This document shows positions 62,527 through 64,000 of a stretch of 64,000 nucleotides of DNA, piece after piece. Position numbers and translations under genes: made by a program. The notes under the pieces are model-generated. The model was not told the DNA's origin. It made no database searches and was given only the letters and a program-made list of their open reading frames with translations. Position 1 is the first letter of the stretch, and each line of letters opens with the position of its first letter. The DNA is from Pseudoscleropodium purum (taxonomy: Eukaryota > Streptophyta > Bryopsida > Hypnales > Brachytheciaceae): positions 13,392,001 to 13,456,000 of the forward strand of contig OZ017804.1 in assembly GCA_963969395.1 (NCBI GenBank), in the 5' to 3' direction.

Positions 62527-64000
62527 CCTCTTACAGTACATTTTTGATCGTTTATCATGTGAACGTTGTGGCCCTTCTTCTTGAAGAGGACCAGAGGATA
62601 GGGCCTTGGGATATGAATTTGCAAAGGATGAAGGACGCTTGATGGCGTAGCTACAAAGTATAGCACGCTGATTGGAGAGCTTCTTCAACAATTCATTTCC
62701 TTCTCGTTTTGTGGATCACAAAGGGGAAGGCAGAGATTCAGGCTCTAACATGTAATATAGAAGCCACGGGCAGTTGGCTTCAAGCTATTGTCTTACACAT
62801 TTTCAAAAGAATAATTGACATTCTTTACACCTCACGCTTTTCATGCTCTCGCCCCAGTTTTGAACCAATGACGCCCTTGCTTGTTTGTTTTTGCTTTTCC
62901 CAGTCTTCGCCAGGTCGCATATTTCAGAGAAGGCGAGCTAGGACCTGCAGGTACTGTACCGAACAATTGGTGACGTTCGTCTGAATGTCCATATCTGTAC
63001 ATTTTGATAATCACAGGGCAGTGGGTAATGGGTAATATCCTTGTTTTACCAGCCAGTCCCAGAGTCCCAAGGTACCTCCGAGGGTGGACGGACTTTGGCA
63101 AGCTGGCATTTTTTCATTATCTGAGTCTTCTTGGAGCGATTCTCAATATTTCTAATTGTACGAAGTGTAGTGTTCACCTGAAATTGTTGAGAGGACTGCA
63201 CTCATTAAGGAGTTGCATTCCAGGTACATCACATTGTTCAGATGTTCAGACTGCCAGCTACTTTGCAGTAATGTAAGGTTCATTGAGTTGAAATTGTATG
63301 ATGTTGGAAGAGTACTCATCATATGCCACATCTTGTCATAGTATTGGTATAGTGCTATTATTTATCCCTCAGGGTACATTCACACAAAGGATGATGAAAA
63401 GGTTGGGAGCTGGGGACATAAATTTTAGCCACATGGGATTAACTGCCTTAACAACATTTCTTGGCCTTAACCCCAAAGTGACTTGAGATGCAATGTGAAC
63501 CATCTGAGTGACCCATCTGGATACATTATTTGCCGAGCATCTAAGGAGGTAGGACTACATCCAACCGTACAAAGCTGAAGTCAGGTTCATTACCTGTATG
63601 CTCAAAAATTTTCAACTGTGTATTTTTGTTTACAAGGACACATTAATGAATTGGGATCTTGTACAGCTGGCTGAAAAAAGGAGCAACTTCGGTGGAAATT
63701 TGCTTTAGCTGAGGTTTACAGCATCGTACGTTTCGAATTTGCACTTTCTTCAAATTGAAGAAAGTTGTGGAATAAGTCAACCTCTAACCTTGCGGTGAAA
63801 ATTTTGCAAAGTTGGATAAACCTTGCTTTACTCGAACATTGTTTGTCAACCCTGCCGAAACATTGAATTTGGACATTGTCATGAAGAAAAATTTGCTACA
63901 ATTTTAGTACTACAACTAGTGGTTGGTGCTTGCTTTGCTATGCATTAAATATATTACTTTCATCAATTTTTCATGTGATAAAATGAAGATAAATAAAGTA
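62527..64000 (+). other. 3' flank of the BLISTER-like gene
   Basis: Moderate GC content with no recognisable gene. The proximal part is probably 3' UTR. Small frames at 62709-62984, 63004-63276 and 63298-63486 have no family signature. AATAAA occurs only at the extreme right edge (about 63992). Confidence 0.35.

Overview
The window looks like nuclear DNA of a land plant. Long AT-rich intergenic tracts are broken by islands of higher GC that hold intron-containing genes with plant-type GT..AG introns. Two genes match well-known plant proteins: GAPN and BLISTER. Introns are short (about 90 to 1,080 bases) and gene density is low. Together with strongly AT-rich intergenic DNA, this fits a non-flowering plant, with a bryophyte such as a moss my best guess. 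The species cannot be fixed from the sequence alone.

Layout. Positions 1-175 match, in reverse orientation, the region upstream of the gene at 21336, so a paralogue of that gene probably starts just off the left edge. From 2.6 to 8.2 kb there is a decayed minus-strand tyrosine-recombinase-like (Crypton/DUF3504-type) pseudogene. It is followed immediately by a 4.0 kb CACTA element with a perfect 3-bp target duplication, which carries a nested TIR element and a 15-copy 21-bp minisatellite. A single-exon gene for a two-repeat protein of unknown function lies at 10764-11669, with a duplicated 3' end behind it. From 16.2 to 18.3 kb there is an unusual array of about 38 copies of a short near-palindrome (GACAATTTGTC) in G-poor, otherwise dissimilar sequence. 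A two-exon gene for a small membrane-like protein is at 21336-22828, again with a duplicated downstream segment. From 23 to 38 kb there are only dispersed repeats, chiefly TTAA-bounded elements of about 0.93 to 0.96 kb and a family of about 0.3 kb. The complete GAPN gene (9 coding exons, 496 residues) is at 40072-43814, with an upstream 5' UTR intron that contains an internal tandem duplication. From 44 to 58 kb there are small elements, homopolymer and microsatellite tracts, a dead PIF/Harbinger transposase, a second CACTA-like element, and degenerate satellites of 68 bp and 65 bp. The right end holds a BLISTER-like gene (two coding exons, 700 residues) at 59855-62526.

The four intact genes do not form a pathway. 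GAPN is a cytosolic carbon and NADPH enzyme. BLISTER is a coiled-coil protein linked in Arabidopsis to Polycomb silencing and stress responses. The other two have no function I can name. Three of the four carry a partial tandem duplication of about 0.35-0.45 kb within or just behind them. The most unusual non-genic signals are the GACAATTTGTC array and the TTAA-bounded modular repeats.
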